A DNA stretch of 64,000 nt from Sphingomonadales bacterium 32-65-25 (lineage in GTDB: Bacteria > Pseudomonadota > Alphaproteobacteria > Sphingomonadales > Sphingomonadaceae), in the NCBI GenBank assembly GCA_002280855.1, contig NCEU01000003.1, positions 62,001 to 126,000 on the forward strand. The letters are read 5' to 3'. Shown here piece after piece: positions 34,036-43,487 of the stretch. The translations under genes and the position numbers were made by a program. The notes under the pieces were generated by a model. It did not search any database and was not told the DNA's origin. It saw only the letters and a list, made by a program, of their open reading frames with translations. The first letter of the stretch is position 1, and each line of letters begins with the position of its first letter.

Positions 34036-35172
34036 TCAAGCCGCGAACATCGCCCGCGCCCGGTTCAGCCGCGCCGCGCCTTCATCCAGGATGGCATCAG
34101 ACTTGGCGAAGCACAGCCGGATGAACGGCGTCTGCTGGCCATCGGGCATGAAGGCCGAAAGCGGGATGGCGGCAATGCCGGGATCGATCACCGCAGCCTC
34201 GCAGAAGTCGCGATCGCCCATTTCGATGCCCGAAGCCGCCAGATCGGCCATGACGAAATAGCTGCCTTGCGTTGGCAGCAATTTCCAGCCGTGGCGGGCA
34301 AGAACCGGCACAAGTCGGTCACGCGCCGCCACAAAGCGGACACGGGCGGCCGCAAACCAGGCATCCGGCAGCGCCAGACCGGCAGCAACCGCAGTCTGCA
34401 GCGGCGGGGCGGTGGTGAAGGTGAGATATTGGTGCACCTGCGCCACCCGCTCCGCCAGCGCCGCCTCGGCCACCACCCAGCCCACCTTCCAGCCGGTCAG
34501 CGCCAGCAGCTTGCCGGCCGATCCGATCTTGATGGTGCGCTCCGGGGCCAAACTATAGGCCGAGATGTGCGGCGCATCGCCGGTGATCACTTCCTCCCAC
34601 ACCTCGTCGCTGATGATGGTCAGGTCATGCGTGCGGGCCAATTCCACGATGGCCGCCAGCATCGCCGGGCCGGCCATGCCGCCGGTGGGATTGTGCGGCG
34701 TGTTCAACAGGATGGCGCGGGTAGCCGGTGTTATCGCCGCCGCAATCGCTTCCGCACTGGCCTGCCAGTCGGGCGGTTGCAGTGCCACCCACACCGGGCG
34801 AGCGCCTGCCCGCTTCACCAGCGGCGCATAGGCATCATAGGCCGGCGCGAACAGGATCACCTCATCGCCGGTCCCCGCCACTGCCATGATGCTCGCCGCC
34901 AGCGCCTCAGTGGCGCCGGATGTGACGATCACCTGTTCCGGCGTAAGGTCCAGCCCCTGCCGCCGGCCATAGAAATCCGCCACCGCCCGGCGCAGTTCCG
35001 GGAGGCCGCGCATCGGTGGATACTGGTTATAACCCATTGTAATTGCATCGGCTCCCGCCGCCAGCACCGCATCGGACCAGCCGAAATCCGGAAAGCCCTG
35101 CCCCAGATTGATGGCATCATGCTGCCGGGCCAGGCCCGACATATGCTCGAAGATGGTGGTGCCAGCCTGCAT
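34036..35172 (-). CDS. class I/II PLP aminotransferase, YbdL/methionine aminotransferase-like
   Basis: A 378-residue fold-type I aminotransferase. GTTIFEHMSGLARQHDAINLGQGFPDF matches the start of YbdL and kynurenine aminotransferase-like enzymes. PLP-site residues are Asn161 (NTPHNPTGG), Asp189 (ISDEVWEE) and the Schiff-base Lys221 (SAGKLLALTGWK). CFAKSD near the C-terminus sits in the usual IRLCFAK substrate-carboxylate Arg motif. Likely substrates are methionine or aromatic amino acids with 2-oxoacids. The start ATG lies in the arm of a perfect 16-base inverted repeat and no good ribosome site is visible. Homology at GTTIF shows the start cannot be further downstream. Confidence 0.9.
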   Translation of the reverse strand: MQAGTTIFEHMSGLARQHDAINLGQGFPDFGWSDAVLAAGADAITMGYNQYPPMRGLPELRRAVADFYGRRQGLDLTPEQVIVTSGATEALAASIMAVAGTGDEVILFAPAYDAYAPLVKRAGARPVWVALQPPDWQASAEAIAAAITPATRAILLNTPHNPTGGMAGPAMLAAIVELARTHDLTIISDEVWEEVITGDAPHISAYSLAPERTIKIGSAGKLLALTGWKVGWVVAEAALAERVAQVHQYLTFTTAPPLQTAVAAGLALPDAWFAAARVRFVAARDRLVPVLARHGWKLLPTQGSYFVMADLAASGIEMGDRDFCEAAVIDPGIAAIPLSAFMPDGQQTPFIRLCFAKSDAILDEGAARLNRARAMFAA

Positions 35173-35198
35173 GGCACGTTTCTGCCATGCAGGCTGGC
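35161..35198 (-). promoter_or_regulatory. perfect hairpin enclosing the aminotransferase start codon
   Basis: GCCAGCCTGCATGGCA (35161-35176) and its exact complement (35183-35198) flank a six-base loop, CGTTTC. Read on the minus strand, the hairpin spans the gap between the S41 peptidase stop and the aminotransferase gene. The ATG at 35172-35170 falls inside the 3' arm. No U-run follows, so it is not a standard terminator. Sequestering the start codon is the simplest functional reading. Confidence 0.7.
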
Positions 35199-35212
35199 GC
35201 AGGGCCAGCCCC

Positions 35213-37141
35213 TCAGGCGGCAGGCCGCAGCTGGTAACTGTGGCGCATGATGAACGGCTGGCCCACAGTGCGGCTCATGCGGGTCAGACGCAGCACCGGG
35301 CCATCGCGGGTGAGGATCTCGCGCACCATGACTGTGCGGCCATTTTCTTCGCCGCTGCCATCAGCGACCAGCGTGACGCTACCATTGGCACCGCGCCGGA
35401 ATTCGGCGATGGCCATGTTTTCACTGGTTTTTCCGCCCTTGATCACCAGCGATTTGCCATCCGGCGTGAAGGACCAGCTCTCGGCGGAGCGAACCGTCTT
35501 GCCGGGGCCATCGTCGAACGTCCAGGCGATGGACAGGCCATTGGCAGTCATCAGCGTCGGCAGGGTAACGCGGCTGTCATTGCCATAATCGCGATAATCC
35601 AGCGTACCGGCCCAATTGCCGGCAAAGGCACTGGTCAGCGTTGCTGCGGCATCAAGCACCGGTGCCGGCTGGCCGAGCGTGCGCGCCACCTCCAACGCCC
35701 GGTCATGACCCGCTTCGAAATCGGCAAGCGTCGGCACCACCAGCGCATCCACCGCCACGCCCCGGCGCGGGGTGAAACTCTTGATATTGGTTCGGTTCCA
35801 GGCATTGGGCACCCGCACCTTGATGCCGCTTTCCGGCAGCGTGAGCAGAAAGATATTGCCGGCGGTAGGCCCCTCTGCGCTGCCGCCGCCCTCTTCCCCC
35901 ACCAGCGTCGCGCCGCGTCGTTCCTTCAACCAGGCGATGGTGCGCGTTGCGCCAGAACCATTGCGCAGTCCGGTGAGCACGGTCAGCCGGCCAGTGAAAC
36001 GCTGGCCAGCCGGCACTGGCTGATGTTCAATGGTGCTGTCATCGTCATTGGCTTCGTCGGTCCCGGACGGGATACGATCATACCAGCCGTCCGCCGTGCG
36101 GGTGAACGCCGCTTCCGGCGGGTTGAACAGCGCCACCGCATCACCCCAACTGCTGATGTGGCGTTGCAGATCGCCCACCCGGATGGCCCTGTATCGCACT
36201 GGCTTGCTCCACGTGAACGGCGCGTCGAACAGGTGACGGGCGAGCGCGATGGACACGTCTTCCGATCCACCACCATTGGCGCGCAGATCAAGGATCAGAT
36301 GGTCGGTGCCAGCGTCCTTCATCGCCTTGAAGAAGCCGCCCAGGAACGGCGTCGCCGCCACCGGATTGCGGTAATTCACAAAGCTGTCGATGCGCAGCCG
36401 GGCCACCTTGCCGGCCATGCGCCAGGTAATGCCGTTGTAGAATTCACTGCGGAACGGCGCATCCGGGGGGGCAAGCTGCATCCATTGCGCAAAGCTGACT
36501 GGCGCGAGCGTGGCGCGTTGATCGGCGCCCTCGCCGGGCATTTTCCACGCGATATCCCACTGTCCGGGCGCGCCGAACAAGCCGGGCCAATATTCATCGA
36601 GGTCGCTGCCGGAAAGGTCGCTGTCGTCCGCGATCTTGGCGGTGATGGCCTGATCGGTATCGCCATCATAGGCGACCAACGGCGCCACCGCGCTCAGGAT
36701 TTGCGGCACCTGCCGGCCGTTGATGGCGATGATCTCGGCGCCCTTCGGCAGCGCGCCAGACACCACGATCATCCGGCCTTCGATCAGCTTGAACCGCAGC
36801 GGCAGGTGGCTGGCATTGGTCTGGCGCCATTTCTCGATGGCATCGGGCAGTTCGGGCTTGGAATGATCACAATGAATATAGGCGACCGTGCGCGCGATCT
36901 CGCGGTGCAGGGCAAGCGTGCTGATCGGCTGCTTTGCCTGCGCCTCCAGCCGGGCGAAGGCGGCATCCACTTCGGCCTTGGGCACATAGCGATAAAGGCC
37001 GGGATGGATGGTTTCCATCGCCCGTCGCATGAGCGCGACATCGCGGCTGGCCTGCGCCGGCGAGAGCATCGGGTTGGGCATATCAGCCGCGATTGCGGGC
37101 GCAGGGGCAAGCAAGGCAGCGAGGATGGCAGTGCGGATCAT
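35213..37141 (-). CDS. secreted S41 family peptidase-like protein
   Basis: A 642-residue exported protein with a signal peptide (MIRTAILAALLAPAPAIAA). A helical region (25-110) precedes a PDZ-like stretch (LPKGAEIIAINGRQV). The S41 core follows, with VARLRIDSFVNY, LILDLRANGGGSEDVSIAL and a GLRNGSGATRTIAWLKE segment that should hold the catalytic Ser. VGEEGGGSAEGPT follows it. A C-terminal beta domain (about 530-640) resembles a lipocalin-like add-on. The usual tail-specific peptidase Ser-Lys pair is not clear, so catalysis is probable but not shown. I use the ATG at 37141, which gives the signal peptide. It is co-directional with the aminotransferase. Confidence 0.8.
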   Translation of the reverse strand: MIRTAILAALLAPAPAIAADMPNPMLSPAQASRDVALMRRAMETIHPGLYRYVPKAEVDAAFARLEAQAKQPISTLALHREIARTVAYIHCDHSKPELPDAIEKWRQTNASHLPLRFKLIEGRMIVVSGALPKGAEIIAINGRQVPQILSAVAPLVAYDGDTDQAITAKIADDSDLSGSDLDEYWPGLFGAPGQWDIAWKMPGEGADQRATLAPVSFAQWMQLAPPDAPFRSEFYNGITWRMAGKVARLRIDSFVNYRNPVAATPFLGGFFKAMKDAGTDHLILDLRANGGGSEDVSIALARHLFDAPFTWSKPVRYRAIRVGDLQRHISSWGDAVALFNPPEAAFTRTADGWYDRIPSGTDEANDDDSTIEHQPVPAGQRFTGRLTVLTGLRNGSGATRTIAWLKERRGATLVGEEGGGSAEGPTAGNIFLLTLPESGIKVRVPNAWNRTNIKSFTPRRGVAVDALVVPTLADFEAGHDRALEVARTLGQPAPVLDAAATLTSAFAGNWAGTLDYRDYGNDSRVTLPTLMTANGLSIAWTFDDGPGKTVRSAESWSFTPDGKSLVIKGGKTSENMAIAEFRRGANGSVTLVADGSGEENGRTVMVREILTRDGPVLRLTRMSRTVGQPFIMRHSYQLRPAA

Positions 37142-37228
37142 GGCGGGTCTTTCGGTTCGGGTTGACGCCCTGCCCACTCCGCGATTCGGTGGCGCAGATC
37201 GCCCGAAACGCTGAACTTTGCGCGATTT

Positions 37229-38332
37229 TCAGGATTTGAGACGTGCCTGAGATGCTCTGACCTGCGTTGGCGTCATCCCGGCAAATTCCGCGAAGGCGCG
37301 GTTGAAGCTCGCCTTGGAGCGGAAGCCGGCATCCATCGCCATGGTCAGGATGGCGCGCGTGTCGGCTGGATCAGCCAACCACGCCTGCACCTGCCGTACG
37401 CGCCGCCGGTTGATCACAGTATTGAAATTGGCGCCCAGCCCTTCATTGAAGGCGCGGGCGAGATAATTGCTGTTGGTGCCCAGCGCGCGGGCCAGGCTGG
37501 CGGCGGTGAGGTCCGGATCCTGCCAGAGGCGCCTGGCCTCGATCTCGGACTCGAACCGCGCGCCCAGCGCAGCCCAGTCACGGCCGGCGGGGGCAGCCTC
37601 TTCCACCGTCTCGGTAGGCACCGGATAGCGCATCGCAGCATGGCGCCAGCCCTCCACCCCCAGATAGATCACCAGCCCCGAAAAGATCACATACAGCCAG
37701 AACTGATCGAAATAATTGCGGGACGGATCGCGCACATTGGCGATGAAGAAGCCCAACCACACCAGCGTCACCAAGCCCAGCGCGATCAGGAAATTGCGGA
37801 TCCAGTCGGGATTGAAATCCACCGCATCGGTCACATTCTCGTCCAGCCAGCGACGATAATCGGCCCAGCAGCGCCAGGCGAGGCGACCATAGACGGCCAG
37901 CGAGATGAAGGTGCCTACCCGCAACATGGGCGCGATGATCGGAGCGTGGGCGACCGTGTCCCACCAATCCTTGGTGGCAAGCGGGAACGGAAACACCAGC
38001 GCATCGGCCGCGAACTGCACCGCAAAAGGCGCAAAATGCGGCCACACCCGCGCTGGCGGCCGGCCGCTCAGGGTGGTGGCGTAGAGCCAGAGCAGCGGCC
38101 CAAAGGCGAGCGTGTAGCTGAGCGGCGTGAAGCTCAGCCACGGCCAGCGATCATAAAAACCGGCAAAGCCAATGATATAGGGCGTGATCAGCGCCGCCAC
38201 GACGACAATCAGCAGCGCCAGCCAGCGATTGGCGGCGCGATTAGCTGGCGCACGCCACAGCATCAGCGCCAGCACCAGTCCCTGCGCCGTGCCCACAGCC
38301 AAGCTTATGCTCAACACGCCAAATTCGATCAC
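37229..38332 (-). CDS. membrane-bound AraC-type regulator
   Basis: A 367-residue protein with seven hydrophobic segments in the first 220 residues and an AraC-type DNA-binding domain at the C-terminus (about 265-360). The second helix-turn-helix shows ILTMAMDAGFRSKASFNRAFAEFAGMTPTQVR. Such 7TM-AraC proteins probably sense a ligand at the membrane and act on nearby genes. The GTG at 38332 has GGAGGG about seven bases ahead and is a better start than the ATG at 38359. It is divergent from the nitronate monooxygenase gene and adjacent to the S41 peptidase gene, both candidate targets. Confidence 0.85.
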   Translation of the reverse strand: MIEFGVLSISLAVGTAQGLVLALMLWRAPANRAANRWLALLIVVVAALITPYIIGFAGFYDRWPWLSFTPLSYTLAFGPLLWLYATTLSGRPPARVWPHFAPFAVQFAADALVFPFPLATKDWWDTVAHAPIIAPMLRVGTFISLAVYGRLAWRCWADYRRWLDENVTDAVDFNPDWIRNFLIALGLVTLVWLGFFIANVRDPSRNYFDQFWLYVIFSGLVIYLGVEGWRHAAMRYPVPTETVEEAAPAGRDWAALGARFESEIEARRLWQDPDLTAASLARALGTNSNYLARAFNEGLGANFNTVINRRRVRQVQAWLADPADTRAILTMAMDAGFRSKASFNRAFAEFAGMTPTQVRASQARLKS

Positions 38333-38416
38333 GCCCTCACCCTCCCACAATCGCGGCATTGCCGCCAGCAGGGGCGCGGGTTAGCTTTTCGCCATAAACA
38401 CTTGGGGAATCTGTCC

Positions 38417-39391
38417 ATGAAGACACGCATCACCGAAATGTTCGGCATTGAACATCCCGTCATCCAGGGCGGCATGCACTATGTCGGCTTTGCCGAGATG
38501 GCCGCCGCCGTCTCCAATGCTGGCGGGTTGGGTGTCATCACCGGGCTGACGCTGGGCACATCCGAAAAGCTCGCCGCCGAAATCGCCCGCTGCCGCGAGA
38601 TGACCGACAAGCCGTTCGGCGTGAACCTCACCTTCCTGCCCAGCGTGACGCCGCCCGATTATCCCGGCCTGATCAAATCCATCATCGAAGGGGGCGTGAA
38701 GGTGGTGGAAACCGCCGGCAACAACCCGGCCAAGTGGCTGCCCGCCCTGAAGGAACATGGCATCAAGGTGATCCACAAATGCACCAGCGTCCGCCACAGC
38801 CTGAAGGCCGAAGCCATCGGCTGCGACGCGGTTTCGGTGGACGGTTTCGAATGCGGCGGCCACCCTGGCGAGGATGACGTCGGCAACTGGGTGCTGCTGC
38901 CGCGCGCCGCCGAGGAGCTGAAGATTCCCTTCGTCGCTTCGGGCGGCGTCGCCAACGGCAAGCAGCTGGCGGCCGCGCTGTGCATGGGCGCCGATGGCGT
39001 CAACATGGGCACCCGCTTTATCGCCACCAAAGAAGCCCCGGTGCACCAGAATGTGAAGGATGCGCTGGTCGCCGCGACCGAGCTTGATACCCGCCTGATC
39101 ATGCGCCCGCTCAGGAACACCGAGCGCGTGCTGAACAACGCCGCCGTTGAACGCCTGCTGGAAAAGGAACGCACGCTGGGCAACGCGCTGAAGTTCGAGG
39201 ACATCATCGAGGAAGTCGCCGGCGTGTACCCCAGGATCATGAAGAACGGCGACATGGATGCCGGCGGCTGGTCGTGCGGCCAGGTCGTGGGCCTGATCCA
39301 CGACATTCCCAGCTGCAAGGATCTGATCGAAGGGATGGTGCGCGAGGCCGAGGAGATCATCCGTGGCCGCCTGCAGCGGCTCGTCGCGTGA
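38417..39391 (+). CDS. NAD(P)H-dependent flavin oxidoreductase, nitronate monooxygenase family
   Basis: A 324-residue TIM-barrel FMN protein. VIQGGMHYVGFAEMAAAVSNAGGLGVI is the N-terminal flavin motif. DAVSVDGFECGGHPGED follows at about 138, and PFVASGGVANGKQLAAALCMGADGVNMGTRF forms the phosphate-binding region. Family members oxidise alkyl nitronates, or act as quinone or enoyl reductases. The open frame extends far upstream, opposite the AraC gene, but only the ATG at 38417 starts the conserved protein. Its stop overlaps the enoyl-CoA hydratase GTG as GTGA. That pairing with a CoA enzyme may mean a reductase role in ring or acyl-chain breakdown. Confidence 0.88.
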   Translation: MKTRITEMFGIEHPVIQGGMHYVGFAEMAAAVSNAGGLGVITGLTLGTSEKLAAEIARCREMTDKPFGVNLTFLPSVTPPDYPGLIKSIIEGGVKVVETAGNNPAKWLPALKEHGIKVIHKCTSVRHSLKAEAIGCDAVSVDGFECGGHPGEDDVGNWVLLPRAAEELKIPFVASGGVANGKQLAAALCMGADGVNMGTRFIATKEAPVHQNVKDALVAATELDTRLIMRPLRNTERVLNNAAVERLLEKERTLGNALKFEDIIEEVAGVYPRIMKNGDMDAGGWSCGQVVGLIHDIPSCKDLIEGMVREAEEIIRGRLQRLVA

Positions 39392-40209
39392 GCGACATCC
39401 TCTATGATCTGGCTGACGGGGTGGCGACCATCACCCTTAACCGGCCGGACAAATTGAATGCGCTCACCCCGCAGATGTTGAGCGATTTTTTTGCGGCGGT
39501 GGCGAAGGCGGGGGCTGACCCAGAGGCCAAGGTGATCGTGGTCACCGGCGCTGGCCGCGGCTTTTCGGCCGGGCTCGATTTGGCCATCATCGGTGGCGGT
39601 GGCAGCGGCGATGTGAACCCCTTCCCCGATTCAGCCCCGCAATGGGGCGACGACATCGGCCCGGCGCTGGCCCCCTATTACAGCGGCGGCTGGCCGGTGC
39701 TGATCACCTGCCGCAAGCCCACCATTGCCGCCATCAACGGCCCAGCGTTCGGCTGGGGCTTCATACTCGCCCTGCATTGCGACATCCGCTTTGCCAGCAC
39801 CGCGGCGCTGTTCAACGCCACCTTCGCCCGCATCGGCGTGCCCGGCGAAAAAGGCTCGGCCTGGCTGCTCACCCGCCATATCGGCCAGGCCAAGGCCATG
39901 GACCTGCTTTACACCGCCCGCCGCTTTGACGGGACGGAAGCCAAGGCGCTGGGGCTGGTGAATGACGTGTTCGACGATGAATCGCTGCTGCCGCACGTGC
40001 ACGAATATGCGAAGAACATCGCCACCTACAGCGCCCCACGCAGCCTCGCCGCCATGAAGGCCCAGGTGTGGACCGCGCTGGACGAGGATTACAGCACCGC
40101 CTTCGCCGCTGCCGACAAGGAACAGCACCTCGCCACGCAAACGCAGGATTTCCGCGAAGCCTTCACCAGCTATCGCGAGAAGCGCGCGCCGCGCTACACG
40201 GGGCGCTGA
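39388..40209 (+). CDS. enoyl-CoA hydratase/isomerase family protein
   Basis: A 273-residue crotonase-fold enzyme starting at a GTG that overlaps the previous stop. The oxyanion-hole segments are GAGRGFSAGLDLAIIG and INGPAFGWGFILALHCDIRFAS. FARIGVPGEKGSAWLLTRHIG follows at the place of the second catalytic region. One classical Glu is kept there (GEKG), but the first is not obvious, so hydratase activity is less certain than membership of the family. It probably acts on a CoA thioester in a degradative pathway with the flavin enzyme. Its stop is three bases from the stop of the convergent monooxygenase. Confidence 0.88.
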   Translation: MSDILYDLADGVATITLNRPDKLNALTPQMLSDFFAAVAKAGADPEAKVIVVTGAGRGFSAGLDLAIIGGGGSGDVNPFPDSAPQWGDDIGPALAPYYSGGWPVLITCRKPTIAAINGPAFGWGFILALHCDIRFASTAALFNATFARIGVPGEKGSAWLLTRHIGQAKAMDLLYTARRFDGTEAKALGLVNDVFDDESLLPHVHEYAKNIATYSAPRSLAAMKAQVWTALDEDYSTAFAAADKEQHLATQTQDFREAFTSYREKRAPRYTGR

Positions 40210-40212
40210 GCC

Positions 40213-41271
40213 TCACATCACCAGCGGGCCGTGCTCCAGTTTCGGCAGCACGTGGCGGCTGAACAGATCGGCTTCGCGGGCGTGGGGATAGCCGGACAGG
40301 ATGAAGGCTTCCATGCCCGCCGCCTGATAGGCCTTCAGCTTGGCGACGATCTGATCGGGATCACCCACCAGCGCCGCGCCGCAACCGGAGCGGGCGCGGC
40401 CGATGCCGGTCCACAGATTGTCTTCCACGTAACCGTCCGACGCCTTGTCGCGCAGTTCGGCCTGGCGCTGGACGCCGACCGACTGGCTGTCGAGTGACTT
40501 GGCGCGGATGGCGTCACCGGTGGCGGCGTCGAGTTTGGACAGCAGGTGATCGGCGGCGGCGCGGGCCTCAGCCTCGGTCTCACGCACGATGACGTGGACG
40601 CGGTAGCCGAACTTCAGGGTGCGGCCGCGTTTGGCGGCACGGGCGGTCATGTCGCTGACCACTTCCTTCACCTTGTCCATCGTATCGGGCCACATGAGGT
40701 ACACGTCGGCGGCTTCGGCGGCGGCTTCGCGCGCGTCTTCGGACAGGCCGCCAAAATAGAGCGGCGGGCATTTGCCGGAGACGGTCTTCACGTTCGGCGG
40801 CGGCAGCTGCAGCTTGTAGAACTCGCCCTGGTGATCGAGCGCGTTGCCGTTGAGCAGCGTCTTCAGGATGTTCATCACTTCGACCGTGCGGTCATAGCGC
40901 GGCTTTGACGGCAACACTTCGCCCGGCATGTCGGACGAGATGATGTTGACGGTGAGGCGGCCACCGAGAATCTGATCGAGCGTGGCGATCTGGCGGGCCA
41001 ACTGCGGCGGCCAGGTTTCGCCGACACGGATGGCCATCAGCAGGCGGATACGGTGAGTGAGCGCGGCGATGGCGCCGGCAAACATCTGGGTGTCGATACC
41101 GAGCTGATAGCCGGACGGCAGCAGGATATTATCGAACCCGCCCTTTTCGGCGGTCATGACGATATTGCGGCAATGTTCCCAGCTGGAGCGCAGGCCCGGA
41201 TCGGGCACGCCGAGGAATTCATAATCATCGTCGCACAGGGCAGAGAACCAGCTGATTTCGGGACCACTCAC
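40213..41271 (-). CDS. SsuD-like flavin-dependent monooxygenase
   Basis: A 352-residue LLM-class luciferase-like enzyme close to alkanesulfonate monooxygenase SsuD. ISWFSALCDDDYEFLG begins it. FDNILLPSGYQLGIDTQMFAGAIAALT, RLTVNIISSDMPGEV and PPLYFGGLSEDAREAAAEAADVYLMW follow in SsuD order. SsuD releases sulfite from alkanesulfonates using FMNH2 from a partner reductase. No reductase or SsuABC transporter is adjacent. The start is the GTG at 41271, overlapping the aldo/keto reductase stop, and the longer frame upstream is a shadow of that gene. Other LLM substrates remain possible. Confidence 0.88.
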   Translation of the reverse strand: MSGPEISWFSALCDDDYEFLGVPDPGLRSSWEHCRNIVMTAEKGGFDNILLPSGYQLGIDTQMFAGAIAALTHRIRLLMAIRVGETWPPQLARQIATLDQILGGRLTVNIISSDMPGEVLPSKPRYDRTVEVMNILKTLLNGNALDHQGEFYKLQLPPPNVKTVSGKCPPLYFGGLSEDAREAAAEAADVYLMWPDTMDKVKEVVSDMTARAAKRGRTLKFGYRVHVIVRETEAEARAAADHLLSKLDAATGDAIRAKSLDSQSVGVQRQAELRDKASDGYVEDNLWTGIGRARSGCGAALVGDPDQIVAKLKAYQAAGMEAFILSGYPHAREADLFSRHVLPKLEHGPLVM

Positions 41272-42203
41272 GGCAAATTCTCCCCAAGCGATGCGACCAG
41301 GATGGCGTACCATTCCGCGCGTGTGAACGTCACCTTGAAGGCATCGGCCGCCTCGGCAATGCGGGCCGGGTTCTGGCTGCCCACGATGGGCGTGATGCCG
41401 GCCGGATGCGCCAGCACCCACGCATAAGCGGTGGCAGCGATGCTCACGCCGAACGTCTGCCCGTGCGCCGCCAGCGCCGCCTTGACGCGGATCAAGCGTT
41501 CACCCTCGGATTTTTTGCGGCCCGGGCGCGGATCGCCATCGCCCAGCCGGCCCTGGCCAAGCGGGGACCAGCCGAGCACGGCCTGGCCCATCTCCATGGC
41601 GAGATCGAGCGTGCCATCAAACAGCGGGTTCAGCGCCAGCACCGAAAATTCCGGCTGGGTAGAGACCAAAGGCGCTTTCAGATGCGCCGCCAGCGCACGG
41701 GTTTGCGCCGGGGTGAAGTTGGAGACGCCAACTGCGCCGATCTTGCCGGCCTGCACCTGGGCATCCAGCGTCGCGGCGACATCGGCCCAATGGGTGAGCA
41801 TGTCGGGCCGGTGGATCTGCCACAGATCGATGCGCTCGACGCCCATGCGGCTCAATGAAGCGTCGATGGCGGCGACCAGGTATTCGGGCGACGAGTCGTA
41901 GGGCACGCCCATGCTGATGCCGCCTTTGGAGGCCAGCACGATCTGCCGGCGCAGGGCCGGCGCCGCCTTGAACACGCGGCCGAGCAGAGCTTCCGACGCG
42001 CCGAACGGCTCGTCATTGTCGGGCCCGTAAATATCGGCCGTATCGAAGAAGTTGATGCCAGCCGCCAATGCCGCTTCGCAGCGCGCCTGTGCGGCGGCGA
42101 CATCATTGCCGGCGAAGCGCCACATGCCCCACGCCAGCGGCGACACCATAAATTCGGACTTGCCCAGGGGGCGGCGATTGGGGCTTAGAGCGATCTGCGA
42201 CAT
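41268..42203 (-). CDS. aldo/keto reductase
   Basis: A 311-residue NADPH-dependent TIM-barrel reductase. The catalytic tetrad is visible: FFDTADIYGPDNDEP (Asp and Tyr), LASKGG (Lys) and WQIHRPD (His). GAVGVSNFTPAQTRAL and the C-terminal TPIVGSQNPARIAEAADAF (cofactor phosphate) fit the family. It heads a two-gene operon with the SsuD-like monooxygenase, to which it may be functionally linked through an aldehyde product. A Gfo/Idh/MocA gene diverges 29 bases away, so both promoters must lie in or near that short gap. Confidence 0.9.
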   Translation of the reverse strand: MSQIALSPNRRPLGKSEFMVSPLAWGMWRFAGNDVAAAQARCEAALAAGINFFDTADIYGPDNDEPFGASEALLGRVFKAAPALRRQIVLASKGGISMGVPYDSSPEYLVAAIDASLSRMGVERIDLWQIHRPDMLTHWADVAATLDAQVQAGKIGAVGVSNFTPAQTRALAAHLKAPLVSTQPEFSVLALNPLFDGTLDLAMEMGQAVLGWSPLGQGRLGDGDPRPGRKKSEGERLIRVKAALAAHGQTFGVSIAATAYAWVLAHPAGITPIVGSQNPARIAEAADAFKVTFTRAEWYAILVASLGENLP

Positions 42204-42232
42204 TTTGGCTTGATAGACTGAAGGACAGGCAG

Positions 42233-43318
42233 ATGGGAAGCACCGACAATATTCGCTGGGGCATTATTGGCACCGGCATGATGGCGCTGGAGCATATCGC
42301 CAATATTCAGTTGCTGGGCGGCGGCACCATCACCGCCATCGCCGATCCGGTGCAGAAATGCCTCGACCGCGCTGAAAAGGCCATCGGCCACGCCGTGGCG
42401 CGCTTCCCCGATGCGGCGGCGCTGGCGGCGTCGGGCCTGTGCGATGCCGTTGTTGTTGCCTCGCCCAATTTCACCCACCGCGCCGTACTGGGACCGCTGA
42501 TGGATGCTGGTCTGCACATTCTGTGCGAAAAGCCGCTGGCGACGACGCTGGAGGACGCCAAGGCCGTGGCCGCCGCCGTGACGGGCTATGACAAAACCTT
42601 CTGGACCGCGATGGAATATCGCTTCATGCCGCCGGTCAGCGAGTTCGTCAGCCACATCCATGCCGGCAAGGTCGGGCAGTTGCAGATGCTCTCCATCCGC
42701 GAGCACCGCTTCCCCTTCCTGGTGAAGGTGGGCGACTGGAACCGCTTCTCGGTCAACAGCGGCGGCACCATGGTCGAGAAATGCTGCCATTTCTTCGATC
42801 TGATGCGCCACATCGTGGCTGCCGAACCCGTGCGCGTCTATTGCAGCGGCGCGATGGACGTGAACCACAGGCAAGAGCGTTACGACGGCAAGATGCCGGA
42901 TATTATCGACAACAGTTACACGGTGGTGGATTTCGCCAACGGCGTGCGCGCCATGCTGGATCTGTGCATGTTCGCCGATGGCGCCGAGCAGCAGGAAGAG
43001 ATTCTCGCTACCGGCGACAAGGCACGGCTCGACGTGCTGATCCCGGCCGGGGACATCATCCACTCCCCCCGCGTCGGCTTCATGAACCCCAAGCAGGCCA
43101 AGCGCTGGCATGTCGAAACCCCGGCCGATGCGCTGGCCGCCGGACAGCATCACGGCTCCACCTTCTTCCAGCACCGTCATTTTGCGGCCGCTGTCCGGGG
43201 GAACGGCCCAGTGATCGTGACCGCCGATGACGGCCTTCGCGCCGTTGCCATCGGATTGGCGGCCGAGATCTCCGCCAGGGAGCATCGTGTCGTGACCATG
43301 GCAGAGCTTGGACTCTGA
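42233..43318 (+). CDS. Gfo/Idh/MocA family NAD(P)-dependent oxidoreductase
   Basis: A 361-residue dehydrogenase acting on a sugar, inositol or similar hydroxyl compound. The Rossmann start is RWGIIGTGMMALEHIANI and the family motif is HILCEKPLATTLEDAKAVA (Glu-Lys-Pro). A C-terminal alpha/beta domain contains GGTMVEKCCHFFDLMRHI, which holds the substrate-site His-Asp pattern. No signal peptide is seen. It is divergent from the aldo/keto reductase and followed by a TonB receptor after 169 bases, so it might process the imported substrate. That is inference. Confidence 0.9.
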   Translation: MGSTDNIRWGIIGTGMMALEHIANIQLLGGGTITAIADPVQKCLDRAEKAIGHAVARFPDAAALAASGLCDAVVVASPNFTHRAVLGPLMDAGLHILCEKPLATTLEDAKAVAAAVTGYDKTFWTAMEYRFMPPVSEFVSHIHAGKVGQLQMLSIREHRFPFLVKVGDWNRFSVNSGGTMVEKCCHFFDLMRHIVAAEPVRVYCSGAMDVNHRQERYDGKMPDIIDNSYTVVDFANGVRAMLDLCMFADGAEQQEEILATGDKARLDVLIPAGDIIHSPRVGFMNPKQAKRWHVETPADALAAGQHHGSTFFQHRHFAAAVRGNGPVIVTADDGLRAVAIGLAAEISAREHRVVTMAELGL

Positions 43319-43487
43319 AGAACCCAGCCAAGTGTGACTCCACCGCCACAGCGTGACCACAACTGCACAACGCACCGCATTGTCCAGATTGACGCAAGTC
43401 ATGAAAATCTGTCTTGGCAAGATAACACGCCCGTCAAATGATGACGGTCAGTGCCGGCTATTGACCGGGAAACCATAGGGGAGTGAG

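Noticed and set aside
35108..37165. Open frame of 685 codons on the plus strand over the S41 peptidase
   Set aside because: The composition is that of a GC-rich shadow frame with no recognisable motif. The minus-strand S41 protein has a signal peptide and domain order.
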